DNA of 64,000 bases from Halobaculum gomorrense (GCF_900129775.1 NZ_FQWV01000008.1:62001-126000), one strand, 5' to 3'; positions 17,932-25,947 are shown, numbered from the stretch's first letter. Notes: a model not told the origin generated them from the letters alone. A program made the numbers and translations.

Positions 17932-18785
17932 GGCGACCACGTCCTGACGACGATGGTCACCCGGGTCGGATCGCCGGACCCGCAGGCGTCGCGTTCGCCC
18001 GCAGGGCTCTCGGCGGCCGCGCCGGCCTCGGCGTCAGCGGCGAGGGCGGCGGCGAGTGCCCGGTTCGCCGAGCGCGGACCGCCGCGCTTCAACCGGGCGA
18101 TCGCGTCGACGCCCGTCGCCCGTCCTGCCCGACGGTACCGGTCGGTTACGGCCGCCGACGCGATCGGGTCGCCGCGGGCGGCCGCGGCGATCCTGTCGGG
18201 GGGAAACAGCACGGCGACGGCCCGCGAGGCGGCGGTGGTGGCGCCGTCTTCGGTGTCGCTCTCACTCGCGGCCGGGACGGACGACGCCCCCACCGGGACC
18301 GAGAACCGGGCCGCGCGGACGGTCACGGTCGGCGGCGGCCGCGGCCCGACCCGTACCGTCGCGCCGAGCCCCGCGCACGGGAGCGGGCGCCAGACCGCGC
18401 GGATCGCCGTTCGCGATCCGACGGCATCGGCGACGGCTCGACGGACGCCCCGACGGTAGTCCCCGACTGCGGGGGAGAGAGCCGTGTCGTCGATCGTTGC
18501 CGACCGGGTCACGGCCCGCGCGAGGTGCTCCCCCAGCGTCCCGTGAGCGATTCGGTCGGCCTCGGGCGACGCGGCAGCGTCGTCGGGTCCGGTCGTCCCC
18601 TCGGCTGCGACGATCGTGTACTCCACCGATGCCGTCGTCGTCGCGAGTGTCGCCGCCGTCTCGCTCGCCCGGGACTCGGCCGCATGTGGGGCCGTCTTCG
18701 CCGCGTCGTCGGTAGCGGCGAGCGTTCCGGCGGCCGCGCTGACGAGCAGGAGCGCGAGGCACACGTCGAGCAGCGATCCCGTCAT
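17928..18785 (-). CDS. TM-anchored extracytoplasmic protein of the Tad-like locus (DUF7284-like)
   Basis: A 285-residue protein whose first residues after MTGS form a hydrophobic helix (LLDVCLALLLVSAAAGTLAA), followed by a polar extracytoplasmic domain with little similarity I can name. The N-terminal anchor with a folded exterior is like TadE/TadF/TadG-type pseudopilins, but no clear prepilin cleavage motif is present. ATG at 18785 overlaps the preceding stop (ATGA); an in-frame GTG two codons earlier exists. A cysteine pair (PLPCAGLG, ERDACGSGD) could form a disulfide. Association with DUF7284 is from memory of gene order and is uncertain. Confidence 0.72.
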   Translation of the reverse strand: MTGSLLDVCLALLLVSAAAGTLAATDDAAKTAPHAAESRASETAATLATTTASVEYTIVAAEGTTGPDDAAASPEADRIAHGTLGEHLARAVTRSATIDDTALSPAVGDYRRGVRRAVADAVGSRTAIRAVWRPLPCAGLGATVRVGPRPPPTVTVRAARFSVPVGASSVPAASESDTEDGATTAASRAVAVLFPPDRIAAAARGDPIASAAVTDRYRRAGRATGVDAIARLKRGGPRSANRALAAALAADAEAGAAAESPAGERDACGSGDPTRVTIVVRTWSP

Positions 18786-19195
18786 CGCCACACCGTGACG
18801 CGGAGGCGACCCGGACGGATCCGGCCGGGCGCGAGCGCGACGCCGACTCGCCTGGTCGCCGTCGCGCGGCCGTCGCCGTCGGCCACCGACTCGGGCGTCG
18901 CGTCGCCGGCGCTCCAGCGACGGCCGGCGACGGCGAGCGTGACGTTCATCCGCCGGTTGGTCCCCGCCGTCGCGGCGCCCCCGCCGAGTCGCCCCGGATC
19001 CGCGACGCCGCCGACAGTGACGGCCTCGTGCACGCGTTCGAGCGCCGGACGCGCGCTGGGCGTCGACCTCGATCCGCCGACGCCGTCGAGAACGATCGCG
19101 TAGGCGGCGACGCCGAGCGAGAGCGCGAGCACCGCCGCCAGCGCGACGGTCGGCTCGGCGAACGCCCGGTCACGCGACGAGGACGAGCGTGACAT
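18782..19195 (-). CDS. Small TM-anchored protein of the Tad-like locus (DUF7285-like)
   Basis: A 137-residue protein: polar start (MSRSSSSRDRAFAEP), a hydrophobic helix (TVALAAVLALSLGVAAYAIV, about residues 16-35) and a short beta-rich domain ending LRVTVWR. The Glu-Pro just before the hydrophobic stretch recalls the conserved E of type IV pilin-like helices (F-A-E-P-T-V), so it may be a minor pseudopilin. Start at 19195 overlaps the upstream gene's end by 26 bases; no better start with conserved sequence is visible. It is coupled to the next gene by a four-base ATGA overlap. Confidence 0.7.
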   Translation of the reverse strand: MSRSSSSRDRAFAEPTVALAAVLALSLGVAAYAIVLDGVGGSRSTPSARPALERVHEAVTVGGVADPGRLGGGAATAGTNRRMNVTLAVAGRRWSAGDATPESVADGDGRATATRRVGVALAPGRIRPGRLRVTVWR

Positions 19196-19682
19196 CCGTC
19201 TCCCCCCACGAGACGTGCCGGGCGTACAGCGTCCGACCGGCGGTCCAGTCAGTCTGGCTGGCGGCGGCGAGCGTGTCGCTACCGCCGTCGCCGTCGCTTT
19301 CTGCGCGCGCGGCCGCGACTGCGACGGCGAACTCCTCCGGTGCATCGAACGCGCGACTGGGGGAGTCACCGAGAGCGATCCCCGAGAGTCGCCCGTCGGG
19401 GTCGACCGGGACGACGGCACCCGATCCGAAGGCGGCGAACGCGGATCCGCCGTCCGAGCGCAGGGAGACGCCCCGAGTCGTCACTCGGACCCGGTCGGCG
19501 GCGATCCGGTAGCGCGCGGCAGCGGGCGCGTCGGCCGCGGCGACCGCGTCGACGGTCGCGGCCGCGGAGACGGCGTCCGGGGGCGGCGCGGTCGGAAGGC
19601 CGGAGACCGCACCCAGCGTGACCGCGCCGGCGACGGCGAGGCCGAGCCAGGCGTACCAGACATCGAGTGGTGCATCAAGCAT
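19170..19682 (-). CDS. TM-anchored protein of the Tad-like locus (DUF7283-like)
   Basis: A 170-residue protein with an N-terminal helix (VWYAWLGLAVAGAVTLGAVS, about residues 8-27) and an extracytoplasmic domain of mixed composition ending in WGETDVTLVLVA. I relate it to the haloarchaeal DUF7283 group from gene order. It is the first gene after the platform protein and is separated from it by 74 bases that carry a promoter-like motif (19693-19713), so the four extracytoplasmic genes can be transcribed apart from the ATPase and platform genes. ATG at 19682 lies 30-31 bases from that TATA-like element, consistent with a leaderless mRNA. Confidence 0.75.
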   Translation of the reverse strand: MLDAPLDVWYAWLGLAVAGAVTLGAVSGLPTAPPPDAVSAAATVDAVAAADAPAAARYRIAADRVRVTTRGVSLRSDGGSAFAAFGSGAVVPVDPDGRLSGIALGDSPSRAFDAPEEFAVAVAAARAESDGDGGSDTLAAASQTDWTAGRTLYARHVSWGETDVTLVLVA

Positions 19683-19692
19683 GTACCGGGAT

Positions 19693-19713
19693 GGTCCCGT
19701 TCTCGTATTTGAA
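19693..19713 (-). promoter_or_regulatory. Shared 21-bp promoter motif, copy 1
   Basis: On the minus strand the region reads TTCAAATACGAGAACGGGAC then C, with the last base 10 nt before the ATG at 19682. The AAATAC part sits where a haloarchaeal TATA box is expected for a leaderless transcript. Two near-copies lie before the ATPase and coiled-coil genes of the same locus. Confidence 0.6.
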
Positions 19714-19723
19714 CGCTCGCCGT

Positions 19724-19763
19724 GGCGGGATCGTCACCCCGCCCGCGGCGGGATCGTCACCCC
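19724..19763. repeat. 17-bp direct repeat at the end of the platform gene
   Basis: GGCGGGATCGTCACCCC occurs exactly at 19724-19740 and again at 19747-19763. The second copy contains the stop codon of the TadC-like gene (19757-19759); the first lies just upstream of promoter motif copy 1. It looks like a small local duplication and may have no function. Confidence 0.75.
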
Positions 19764-21661
19764 ACGATCATCGCGACAGCCGCGTGGCCGGCGACGAATG
19801 CGGCGCACGCGGTGACGAGTGCGAGGCCGACGCGGTACCCCACGATCGTCGTGTCGAGCCCGCGCTCCAGCCCGGTCGCGAGCGCGGTCAGCGTGGCCGC
19901 GAGCGTCAGCACGTACACGCCGACGACCGGACCGACCAGCGAGACTGAGACGGCGGTGCCGGCCGCGGCAGTCCCCCCTGCGCTCGCGCCGACGCCCGCT
20001 CCGATCCCAGCGAGGCCGTCGAGCCGCCCAGCCAACGCGACGGTCGCTCCGCCGACGAGCGGCCCGAACAGCGCCGCCGTGTCGCGGAGGGTGCTCGTCA
20101 CCGTCGCCAGCTCGCGCCGTGCGGCGCGCTCGGCGTCGGCGAGCGCGGCGAGGCGGTCCGCGTGCGCGACGAGCGCGTCGCCCGCCGGACGACCCGCCGC
20201 CCCCGCGGCGACAATCGCCGTCACCGCGTCGGCCGCCCGGCCGCCGGCGCCGCGAGCGGGACCGAACGGGGCGCCCTCGCCCGCGAGCGCCGTCTCGACC
20301 GTGATCCCGAGCGCCGATCGCCGTCTGGCCGCCGCCGCGAGCGCGTCGCCTGTCGGCCCGTCGAGCGAGGACGCGACGGCGAGCAGGGCGCGCTCAACGG
20401 CCTCCCCGTCGGCGACCCGTCGACCGAGCAGGGCGAGCGCGTCGCTCAGTCCGCGATCTCGCTCGGCGATCGCTCGCCGCGCCTCTCGCCGCGGGTGGAG
20501 GTACACGACGAGCGCCGTTCCGACGCCGGTCCCGATAGCCAGCACCGGACTCGCCCAGTCGTCAACGATCAGAGGGGCGACGACCCACGACAGCGCGGCG
20601 CCCGCGACGCCCCCGAGGAGTGTCGCCGCCCGCCGATCGGGGACGGCCGGATGCGACGCGTCGATCCGCGGCGCCGGCAGCGCGACCGGCCGGCGAAGCA
20701 GGAGCCGGCCGGCGGCGACCGCGAGTCCCGCGGGTAACAGCAGGTCGTACACCGCGGCGAACGCCGTCGGAGAGAGCGGCACGCCGGCGGCGACCGCGGC
20801 CGGGAGCGTTCCGACCAGCGCGAGTGGGAGCAGGACGCCGAACGCGTACAGACCCGTAACCGGGGCCCGGAGGTCGCCGGCGAACGATGCGCTCCGATCC
20901 CGTAGCCCCTCCTCGACGGTCGCGACGGCGCGGATCAACAGCTTCGGACCGTCGTCTGAGGGGTCCGCGGCCGCGGCCGCGAGCAGCAGGGCCACTGACC
21001 GGTCGAGCGCCGGGAACCACTCGCGCCACTCCGCGGCGAACGAGGAGAGGCCGGCATCGGCGGAGCCGACGACAGCGGCGCGCTCGCCGTGCTCCCGGAG
21101 GCTCCGCTGGAGCGGCCCGTCCCCGCCGTTCGCCGCGAACCGCACTGCACGCTCCGGTATGGGGTTGAGGCGCAGCGACAGCGACAGCGCGCTCACGACG
21201 GTCGTCGCGTCGGCGATCGCACGCGTCCGAACGACGGCCGCCGCGATCACCGGCGCACGGTGGACCGACACGGCGACGACCCCTCCGACGGCGATCGAGA
21301 GGCAGCCGACGGCGACCACCCCCTGTGGGGGGAGCCCCGACCCGGCGAGGAACGCAGCCGTGAGTGCGGCGACGAGCGCACCCGTCCCCGCGATCACGCC
21401 CGCGGTCCCCGCCGCGGCCGTGACCTGGTCTGCATCGACGGCCAGCCCGATGACCGCGCACGCCCGGTCGAGGTCGCAACGTCCGTCCCCGTCCCCGTGG
21501 TCGAAGTCGCATCGTCCGTCTCCCTCCCTGCACGGGACCATCCGCGCGGTCGCTCGGTCGGGCCACGCGCGAGCGGCCGTCGCGATCGCCCGCTCGGCGC
21601 CAGCGGTGAGCCGGCGAACCCACGATCTCGGTTGGTCCGCCGACCGCGTCGCCGCCGTCAT
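19757..21661 (-). CDS. TadC-like inner-membrane platform protein (type II secretion F family)
   Basis: A 634-residue polytopic protein, probably the membrane platform that the ATPase acts on. It has several hydrophobic clusters (about residues 85-135, 225-290, 330-370 and the last 100 residues) and two GspF-like cytoplasmic halves (ALSLSLRLNPIPERAVRFAA; LALLGRRVADGEAVERALLA), as usual for archaeal TadC proteins with duplicated F domains. Before the first helix is a cysteine cluster, Cys44, 51, 62 and 68, within an Asp/Gly-rich repeat (GDGRCDFD...GDGRCDLD). ATG at 21661 overlaps the ATPase stop by four bases (ATGA), so translation is likely coupled. Confidence 0.86.
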   Translation of the reverse strand: MTAATRSADQPRSWVRRLTAGAERAIATAARAWPDRATARMVPCREGDGRCDFDHGDGDGRCDLDRACAVIGLAVDADQVTAAAGTAGVIAGTGALVAALTAAFLAGSGLPPQGVVAVGCLSIAVGGVVAVSVHRAPVIAAAVVRTRAIADATTVVSALSLSLRLNPIPERAVRFAANGGDGPLQRSLREHGERAAVVGSADAGLSSFAAEWREWFPALDRSVALLLAAAAADPSDDGPKLLIRAVATVEEGLRDRSASFAGDLRAPVTGLYAFGVLLPLALVGTLPAAVAAGVPLSPTAFAAVYDLLLPAGLAVAAGRLLLRRPVALPAPRIDASHPAVPDRRAATLLGGVAGAALSWVVAPLIVDDWASPVLAIGTGVGTALVVYLHPRREARRAIAERDRGLSDALALLGRRVADGEAVERALLAVASSLDGPTGDALAAAARRRSALGITVETALAGEGAPFGPARGAGGRAADAVTAIVAAGAAGRPAGDALVAHADRLAALADAERAARRELATVTSTLRDTAALFGPLVGGATVALAGRLDGLAGIGAGVGASAGGTAAAGTAVSVSLVGPVVGVYVLTLAATLTALATGLERGLDTTIVGYRVGLALVTACAAFVAGHAAVAMIVG

Positions 21662-23601
21662 CGGTCGCCAGCCGCGTCGACCCCGCTGGTCCCGGTCCTG
21701 CCGGCGTCCGCGAGCGTCCGGATCGTTGCCCCGCGAGTCCGGAGCGCGTCGCGAACGTCGCCGTACCTCTCGCCCGGACGGGCAAGCGCCGCGAGGGCGC
21801 GACTCTGCCCGCGGTCGATCACGCCGGTCGAGATCGCCGTCTCCCCGTCGCGTTCGGCGAGCGCCGCGAGGTCCTCGCGAGTCGGTCCCCGCACCTCCTC
21901 GATCGACGCCAGCGCCCGGTCGGGGCCGAGCGTGACCACCAGGTCGGTCGTCGCGAACGACGAGGCCGGAACGCCGAGATCGGAGACGACCCGTTCGCGA
22001 ACCGCCGCCCCGCCGGTTCCGTGGATAGTGCCCAAGACGGCGTCGGCAGCGGCGCCGACCCGCATCGCCTCGTACAGCGCCTGCGCCTCCGGGCCGCGAA
22101 CCTCCCCGACGACGAGCGCGCCCTCCCCGAGTCGCAGCGCGGTCCGAACGGCGTCCGTCGGCGAAAACGCGGCGTCGGTGCCCGCCTCGGCGCGGAGCGG
22201 TTGCACGTCGCGTTCGGCTTCGCGAAGCGCCGCCACGGGGAGCTCGGGCGTGTCCTCGATCACCACGCTCCGCGTCTCGGCCGCGAGTTCGAAACACAGC
22301 GCGGCCAACATCGATGTCTTGCCCGCGCCGCGCGGTCCGGCGATCAGGATCGCAGCCCCCCGTTCGACGGCGACCGAGAGCAGTCCGGCCGCCCACGGCG
22401 AGAGCGAGCCGACCGCGACGAGCCGCGGGAGCGTCCACGGGTCGTCGGCCCGCCGACGGAACGCGAATCCCTGTCCGTCGGTCGCGGGATCGGTGACCGC
22501 GGCCACCCGCACGCCGTCCAGCGAGGCGTCGGCCGCGGGCGACGCCCGGGAGAATCCCCGACCGCTCTCGGCCCGGAGTCGGCTCGTCAGCGCGTCGACA
22601 TCGGCGGGCGACAGCCGGACGTTGCTCGTCATCGGCTCGCCGTCGACGACGACTCGGACTGGCCGCTCGGTCGCGGGCGCCGACAGGAACGCGTCGGTCA
22701 CGCGCTCGTCGGCGAACAGCTCGTCCAACACGCCGACGCCGCGGGTATGACGCCGAAGGGACGCGCCGAGCGCCGCTATCGGGAGCGGTTCGCCGGTGGG
22801 TGTATCGGCGGCGACCCGCCGAACGGCCCGAGCGGGACCGCGCGGCCCGTGAGAGACTCGCCCGGCGGCGAGGGTGGCTGCGGCGTCCGTCAGGACCGAG
22901 AGCGCGGCCGCCGAGAACGCCCGCTCCGCGGGGACGAGTTGGTACCGCGGGAGCCTGTCGGGGCGATCGTAGACGAGGGCGCGACCGCCGGTATCGAGGT
23001 CCCGCTTCGCTCGGAGCGTCGAGTCCGGCGGTGGCGTGGGCCGAGTGCGTCCGAGCGACACCGCCGGCGCGACGCTCGCCGCGAGCGCGGCGCCCGGTTC
23101 GCCGCGGGCGTCGACCTCCTCGGCGCACGCCGCGAGCCCGCACTCGGCGACGAGCCTCGCGACCGGACCCGCACGGCCGAGCGCCTCGCGGGCGATCGAG
23201 ACCGGCGCGCGGCGAGCGCGCGCCGCCAGGTCGGGGTCGTGAATCGCGACCGCGTCGACAAACCGTCCCGCCGCGAGCAGCAACGCGAGCGACTCTTCCT
23301 CGTAGATTCGGTCGACGCCGCCCGATCGAACCCGAACGAAGGCGGCGTCCCGATCGGCGAGCGCGCCGATCACCGTCGCTCTGCACGCCGGGTGCGCGGC
23401 GAGATCGCCCCCGGAGCACGCCCCCGCATCGACGTGCAGTGTCGCCGACCCGCTCACCGACCCCCGATCGGACCGGGACTCGAACGCAGTGGCACACCGA
23501 CATCCGTCGTCCCCGCCCTTGCCTCCGGCGTCGGTCCCGTCTCCGCTCCGGTCGACCGCTCCGTCGCCGACGCGGTCGCGGAGTTCGTCGATGAATCGCA
23601 T
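21658..23601 (-). CDS. Type II/IV secretion system ATPase (TadA/GspE-like)
   Basis: A 647-residue secretion ATPase that would power pilus or pseudopilus assembly as a hexamer. C-terminal half: Walker A GPRGAGKTS at about residues 422-430, an Asp-box-like VVIEDTPELPV and Walker B LVVGEVRGPEA near 495, then LGTIHGTGG like the His box. The N-terminal half has a cysteine cluster Cys34, Cys36, Cys62 and Cys73 (DGCRCATAF ... GACSGGD ... PACRATV), probably metal-binding. ATG at 23601 follows promoter motif copy 2 by 9 nt. It is followed directly by the platform gene (ATGA overlap). No pilin gene with a clear prepilin site lies in this locus. Confidence 0.9.
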   Translation of the reverse strand: MRFIDELRDRVGDGAVDRSGDGTDAGGKGGDDGCRCATAFESRSDRGSVSGSATLHVDAGACSGGDLAAHPACRATVIGALADRDAAFVRVRSGGVDRIYEEESLALLLAAGRFVDAVAIHDPDLAARARRAPVSIAREALGRAGPVARLVAECGLAACAEEVDARGEPGAALAASVAPAVSLGRTRPTPPPDSTLRAKRDLDTGGRALVYDRPDRLPRYQLVPAERAFSAAALSVLTDAAATLAAGRVSHGPRGPARAVRRVAADTPTGEPLPIAALGASLRRHTRGVGVLDELFADERVTDAFLSAPATERPVRVVVDGEPMTSNVRLSPADVDALTSRLRAESGRGFSRASPAADASLDGVRVAAVTDPATDGQGFAFRRRADDPWTLPRLVAVGSLSPWAAGLLSVAVERGAAILIAGPRGAGKTSMLAALCFELAAETRSVVIEDTPELPVAALREAERDVQPLRAEAGTDAAFSPTDAVRTALRLGEGALVVGEVRGPEAQALYEAMRVGAAADAVLGTIHGTGGAAVRERVVSDLGVPASSFATTDLVVTLGPDRALASIEEVRGPTREDLAALAERDGETAISTGVIDRGQSRALAALARPGERYGDVRDALRTRGATIRTLADAGRTGTSGVDAAGDR

Positions 23602-24137
23602 GGGGACCGTGGTCCCGTTTCGGTACTTGAACCTGCGTGCGCTGTGGAGGCACCGACCGATCGGACCCGGATCCGTCGCTTCAGGTGACTCTCCTCGCTG
23701 GACGCCCCCCGACTCGGGGCAACGGGGACCAGCGCCAGGCGGACGGTCCCGCGACCGGAGAACTCGATCCCGGCGGCCGGCAGGTCGTACGGTGCGGCGA
23801 GCGGCGTCCGCTCGGGGGCTGCGTCCCCGATGGCCCGAACGAACACCGCACCGGTTGCGCCGTCGCCCGGACACAACGCGAGGAACCGAACGCGTGCGGC
23901 GGCCAGCGAACGCCGAGGCACCGCCATCGAGACGATGCGGCGGGCGGTCGGGCGGTCGTCCGCCGCTGCGGTCTCGCCGGGCTCGGACGCGAGCGTCGCC
24001 AGGGCCGCGCGGTCGATCCGATCCGGGACCCGATCGAGGGCCGCGGCCGTCCGCTCGACCCGCGCGGTCTCGACGGCCGGCAGCGACGCGGCGAACAGCG
24101 CCGACGCGACCGCGACCGCGACGACGACGCGGATCAC
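23454..24137 (-). CDS. Membrane protein between coiled-coil and ATPase genes (DUF7311-like)
   Basis: A 227-residue open frame starting at GTG 24137, which overlaps the previous stop by four bases (GTGA). One membrane helix opens the protein (VIRVVVAVAVASALFAASLP) followed by a domain of about 150 residues that ends well at LKRRIRVRSVGA. The remaining residues run 148 bases into the ATPase gene in another frame and look like shadow sequence (Ser/Thr/Pro-rich), so the natural stop may have been lost or the tail may be a real overlap. I relate it to the DUF7311 group from gene order; this is from memory. Function unknown; a periplasmic-side partner of the ATPase/platform is possible. Confidence 0.65.
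   Translation of the reverse strand: MIRVVVAVAVASALFAASLPAVETARVERTAAALDRVPDRIDRAALATLASEPGETAAADDRPTARRIVSMAVPRRSLAAARVRFLALCPGDGATGAVFVRAIGDAAPERTPLAAPYDLPAAGIEFSGRGTVRLALVPVAPSRGASSEESHLKRRIRVRSVGASTAHAGSSTETGPRSPCDSSTNSATASATERSTGAETGPTPEARAGTTDVGVPLRSSPGPIGGR
23611..23631 (-). promoter_or_regulatory. Shared 21-bp promoter motif, copy 2
   Basis: Minus strand TTCAAGTACCGAAACGGGAC then C, ending 9 nt before the ATPase ATG at 23601. It lies inside the 3' part of the preceding open frame, so it would be an internal operon promoter. It matches copy 1 at 17 of 21 positions. Confidence 0.6.
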
Positions 24138-24697
24138 AGCGCGTCTCGCAACCGCGCGACGAGCGGCGCGCCCGAGCCGCCGTCGTCGTCGGCTTCCGCG
24201 CCGGCGGCTTCCTCCGCGTCTCCGCACGCGTCCGCGTCCCGTGACGCATCGAACTCCAAGACCGGCGGGTCGTCGCGCGCGCGCTCGACCGCGGCGGCTG
24301 AGGGTACGTTCGCGCCGGCCGCAGCGTCGTCGGGGGAGGCCGGTGGCGCCCCCCGTCGTCGCTCGACCGCCGCCAGCGCTCGGTCCGCGCGCCGCTCGAC
24401 GCGCTCGTTCACCGAGCGTATCGACCCGACGTACCCGCGGATCGCCTGCGTCGCCGACTCGAGTTCGGCGACGCGCTCGTCGAGGTCGTCCAAGCGCGCC
24501 GACACGCGCCGACGCTCTGCGATCGCCTCCGTGGCCTCCTCCGCGGTGTCCGCGAGGGCCGTCTGGTCCGCGGTCCCCTCGTCCGAAACCGCCCGCTCGA
24601 CGGCGTCGAGCCTGCGTCTGAGGTCGTCGACAGTCGTCATCCGAGCGGTTCCGTCGCCGGGCGGCGCGTCTCGTCCGTCGGGGCGGTCGTGAGACAT
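24134..24697 (-). CDS. Coiled-coil cytoplasmic protein heading the Tad-like locus (DUF7310-like)
   Basis: A 187-residue soluble protein. Residues about 20-105 form a strong coiled coil with regular heptads (DDLRRRLDAVERAV; RLDDLDERVAELESATQAIR), followed by an acidic, low-complexity linker and a short C-terminal GAPLVARLRDAL motif that could dock to a partner. It is the first gene of the operon, divergent from cetZ with 161 bases between starts. ATG at 24697 lies 9 nt after promoter motif copy 3. The link to family DUF7310 is from memory. A role as an adaptor between the secretion ATPase and another cytoplasmic structure is inference. Confidence 0.75.
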   Translation of the reverse strand: MSHDRPDGRDAPPGDGTARMTTVDDLRRRLDAVERAVSDEGTADQTALADTAEEATEAIAERRRVSARLDDLDERVAELESATQAIRGYVGSIRSVNERVERRADRALAAVERRRGAPPASPDDAAAGANVPSAAAVERARDDPPVLEFDASRDADACGDAEEAAGAEADDDGGSGAPLVARLRDAL

Positions 24698-24706
24698 GCG
24701 ATCGGT

Positions 24707-24727
24707 GGTCGCGTCTTCGTATTTGAA
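24707..24727 (-). promoter_or_regulatory. Shared 21-bp promoter motif, copy 3
   Basis: Minus strand TTCAAATACGAAGACGCGAC then C, ending 9 nt before ATG 24697. It matches copy 1 at 18 of 21 positions. It is the likely main promoter of the secretion locus. Confidence 0.6.
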
Positions 24728-24858
24728 TCTCGGGCGTCGGCCGCGACGATCGGGCGACGATCTCCGGCGGTCGCCGCGAGTGGCGTTGAGGCGACGGTTC
24801 CGACCGTCGGGCGGACCGTGGGAAGATTCAAGCGCCGGGCTGTGCGACGTACTCGCGT

Positions 24859-25947
24859 ATGAAGACGGTCCTCATCGGCGTCGGCCAGGCTGGCGGTAAG
24901 GTCACCTCCTCGCTGGTCGAGTTCGACCACGACATGGGGTTCAATTCGGTCCGGGGTGCGCTCGCGGTCAACAGCGCGACTGCGGACCTCCAGTCGCTTC
25001 CGATCGACACGGTCCTCGTGGGCCAAGACCGGGTGAAAGGCCACGGGGTCGGCGGCGACAACGAACTCGGCGCGGAGGTGATGCAGTCGGACGCCGGCGA
25101 GGTGATGGCCGCGCTGGACGGAAGGATCACGGCCGAGGCGGAGGCGATCGTCGTCGTCGCGGGGCTGGGCGGCGGCACCGGCTCCGGCGGCGCCCCCGTG
25201 CTCGCGAAGGAACTGAAGCAGGTGTACGATGTCCCGGTGTATGCGATCGGGATCCTCCCCGGTCGGGGGGAGGGCGCGATGTACCAGGTGAACGCCGGCC
25301 GGTCGCTGAAGACGCTCGCGCGGGAGGCCGACGCGACGATCCTCATCGACAACGACGCGTGGCACTCCTCGGGCGAGAGCCTCGAGGAGGGATTCGAGAG
25401 CATCAACAAGTCCATCGCCCGTCGGGTCGGGCTGCTGTTCGCCTCCGGCGAGAACGTCGAGGGCGTCGGTGAGTCCGTCGTCGACAGCAGCGAGGTGATC
25501 AACACGCTCCGCTCGGGCGGCATCGCCGCGCTCGGCTACGCGAGCGCCGAGGCCGACGACGACCCGGACACGAACGTCAACGTGGTCACGAGCATCACGC
25601 GGAACGCGCTGTTCACGGGCACGAGCCTCCCGAACGCGTCGACTGCTGACGCCGCGCTGCTCGTCGTCGCCGGGAAGCCCGACCGCATCTCGCGCAAGGG
25701 CGTCGAGCGCGCCCGCAAGTGGCTCGAAGAGGAGACCGGCTCGATGCAGGTCCGCGGCGGCGACTTCCCGCTGGAGTCCGAACGGCTCGCTTCGCTGGTG
25801 CTGCTCGGCGGCGTCGAGCGGTCCGCGCGCCTGAAGGAGTTCATGGAGCAGGCCAAAGCGGCGCGCGAGGAGGCACAGCGACAGGAGGCGAAGCGCGACG
25901 ACGAGGAGAAGCTGTTCCAAAACGACGATCTCGACGGCCTGATCTGA
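24859..25947 (+). CDS. cetZ: CetZ-type tubulin/FtsZ family protein
   Basis: A 362-residue GTPase of the archaeal tubulin superfamily. Seen: N-terminal nucleotide loop LIGVGQAGGK, the tubulin signature GGGTGSG at residues 104-110, a T5-like NAGRS segment and an acidic C-terminal tail ending QNDDLDGLI. The lack of the usual FtsZ N-terminal extension and C-terminal FtsA-binding motif places it with CetZ proteins, which polymerise and affect cell shape and motility in haloarchaea. ATTCAAGCG about 30 bases before the ATG is a TATA-like box. It is divergent from the Tad-like locus; joint function with it is inference from position. Which CetZ subgroup it belongs to cannot be judged here. Confidence 0.87.
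   Translation: MKTVLIGVGQAGGKVTSSLVEFDHDMGFNSVRGALAVNSATADLQSLPIDTVLVGQDRVKGHGVGGDNELGAEVMQSDAGEVMAALDGRITAEAEAIVVVAGLGGGTGSGGAPVLAKELKQVYDVPVYAIGILPGRGEGAMYQVNAGRSLKTLAREADATILIDNDAWHSSGESLEEGFESINKSIARRVGLLFASGENVEGVGESVVDSSEVINTLRSGGIAALGYASAEADDDPDTNVNVVTSITRNALFTGTSLPNASTADAALLVVAGKPDRISRKGVERARKWLEEETGSMQVRGGDFPLESERLASLVLLGGVERSARLKEFMEQAKAAREEAQRQEAKRDDEEKLFQNDDLDGLI

Noticed and set aside
14674-18459. A 1261-codon plus-strand open frame across the end of the secretion locus
   Set aside because: It is an Arg/Gly/Asp-rich mirror of the minus-strand genes, which have 4-base overlaps, membrane helices and a consistent operon layout.
19757-23653. A 1298-codon minus-strand open frame that would fuse the ATPase region to the TadC-like protein
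   Set aside because: Its first half is in a different frame from the ATPase and is Arg/Gly-rich; the real TadC start is the ATG at 21661 that overlaps the ATPase stop by four bases.
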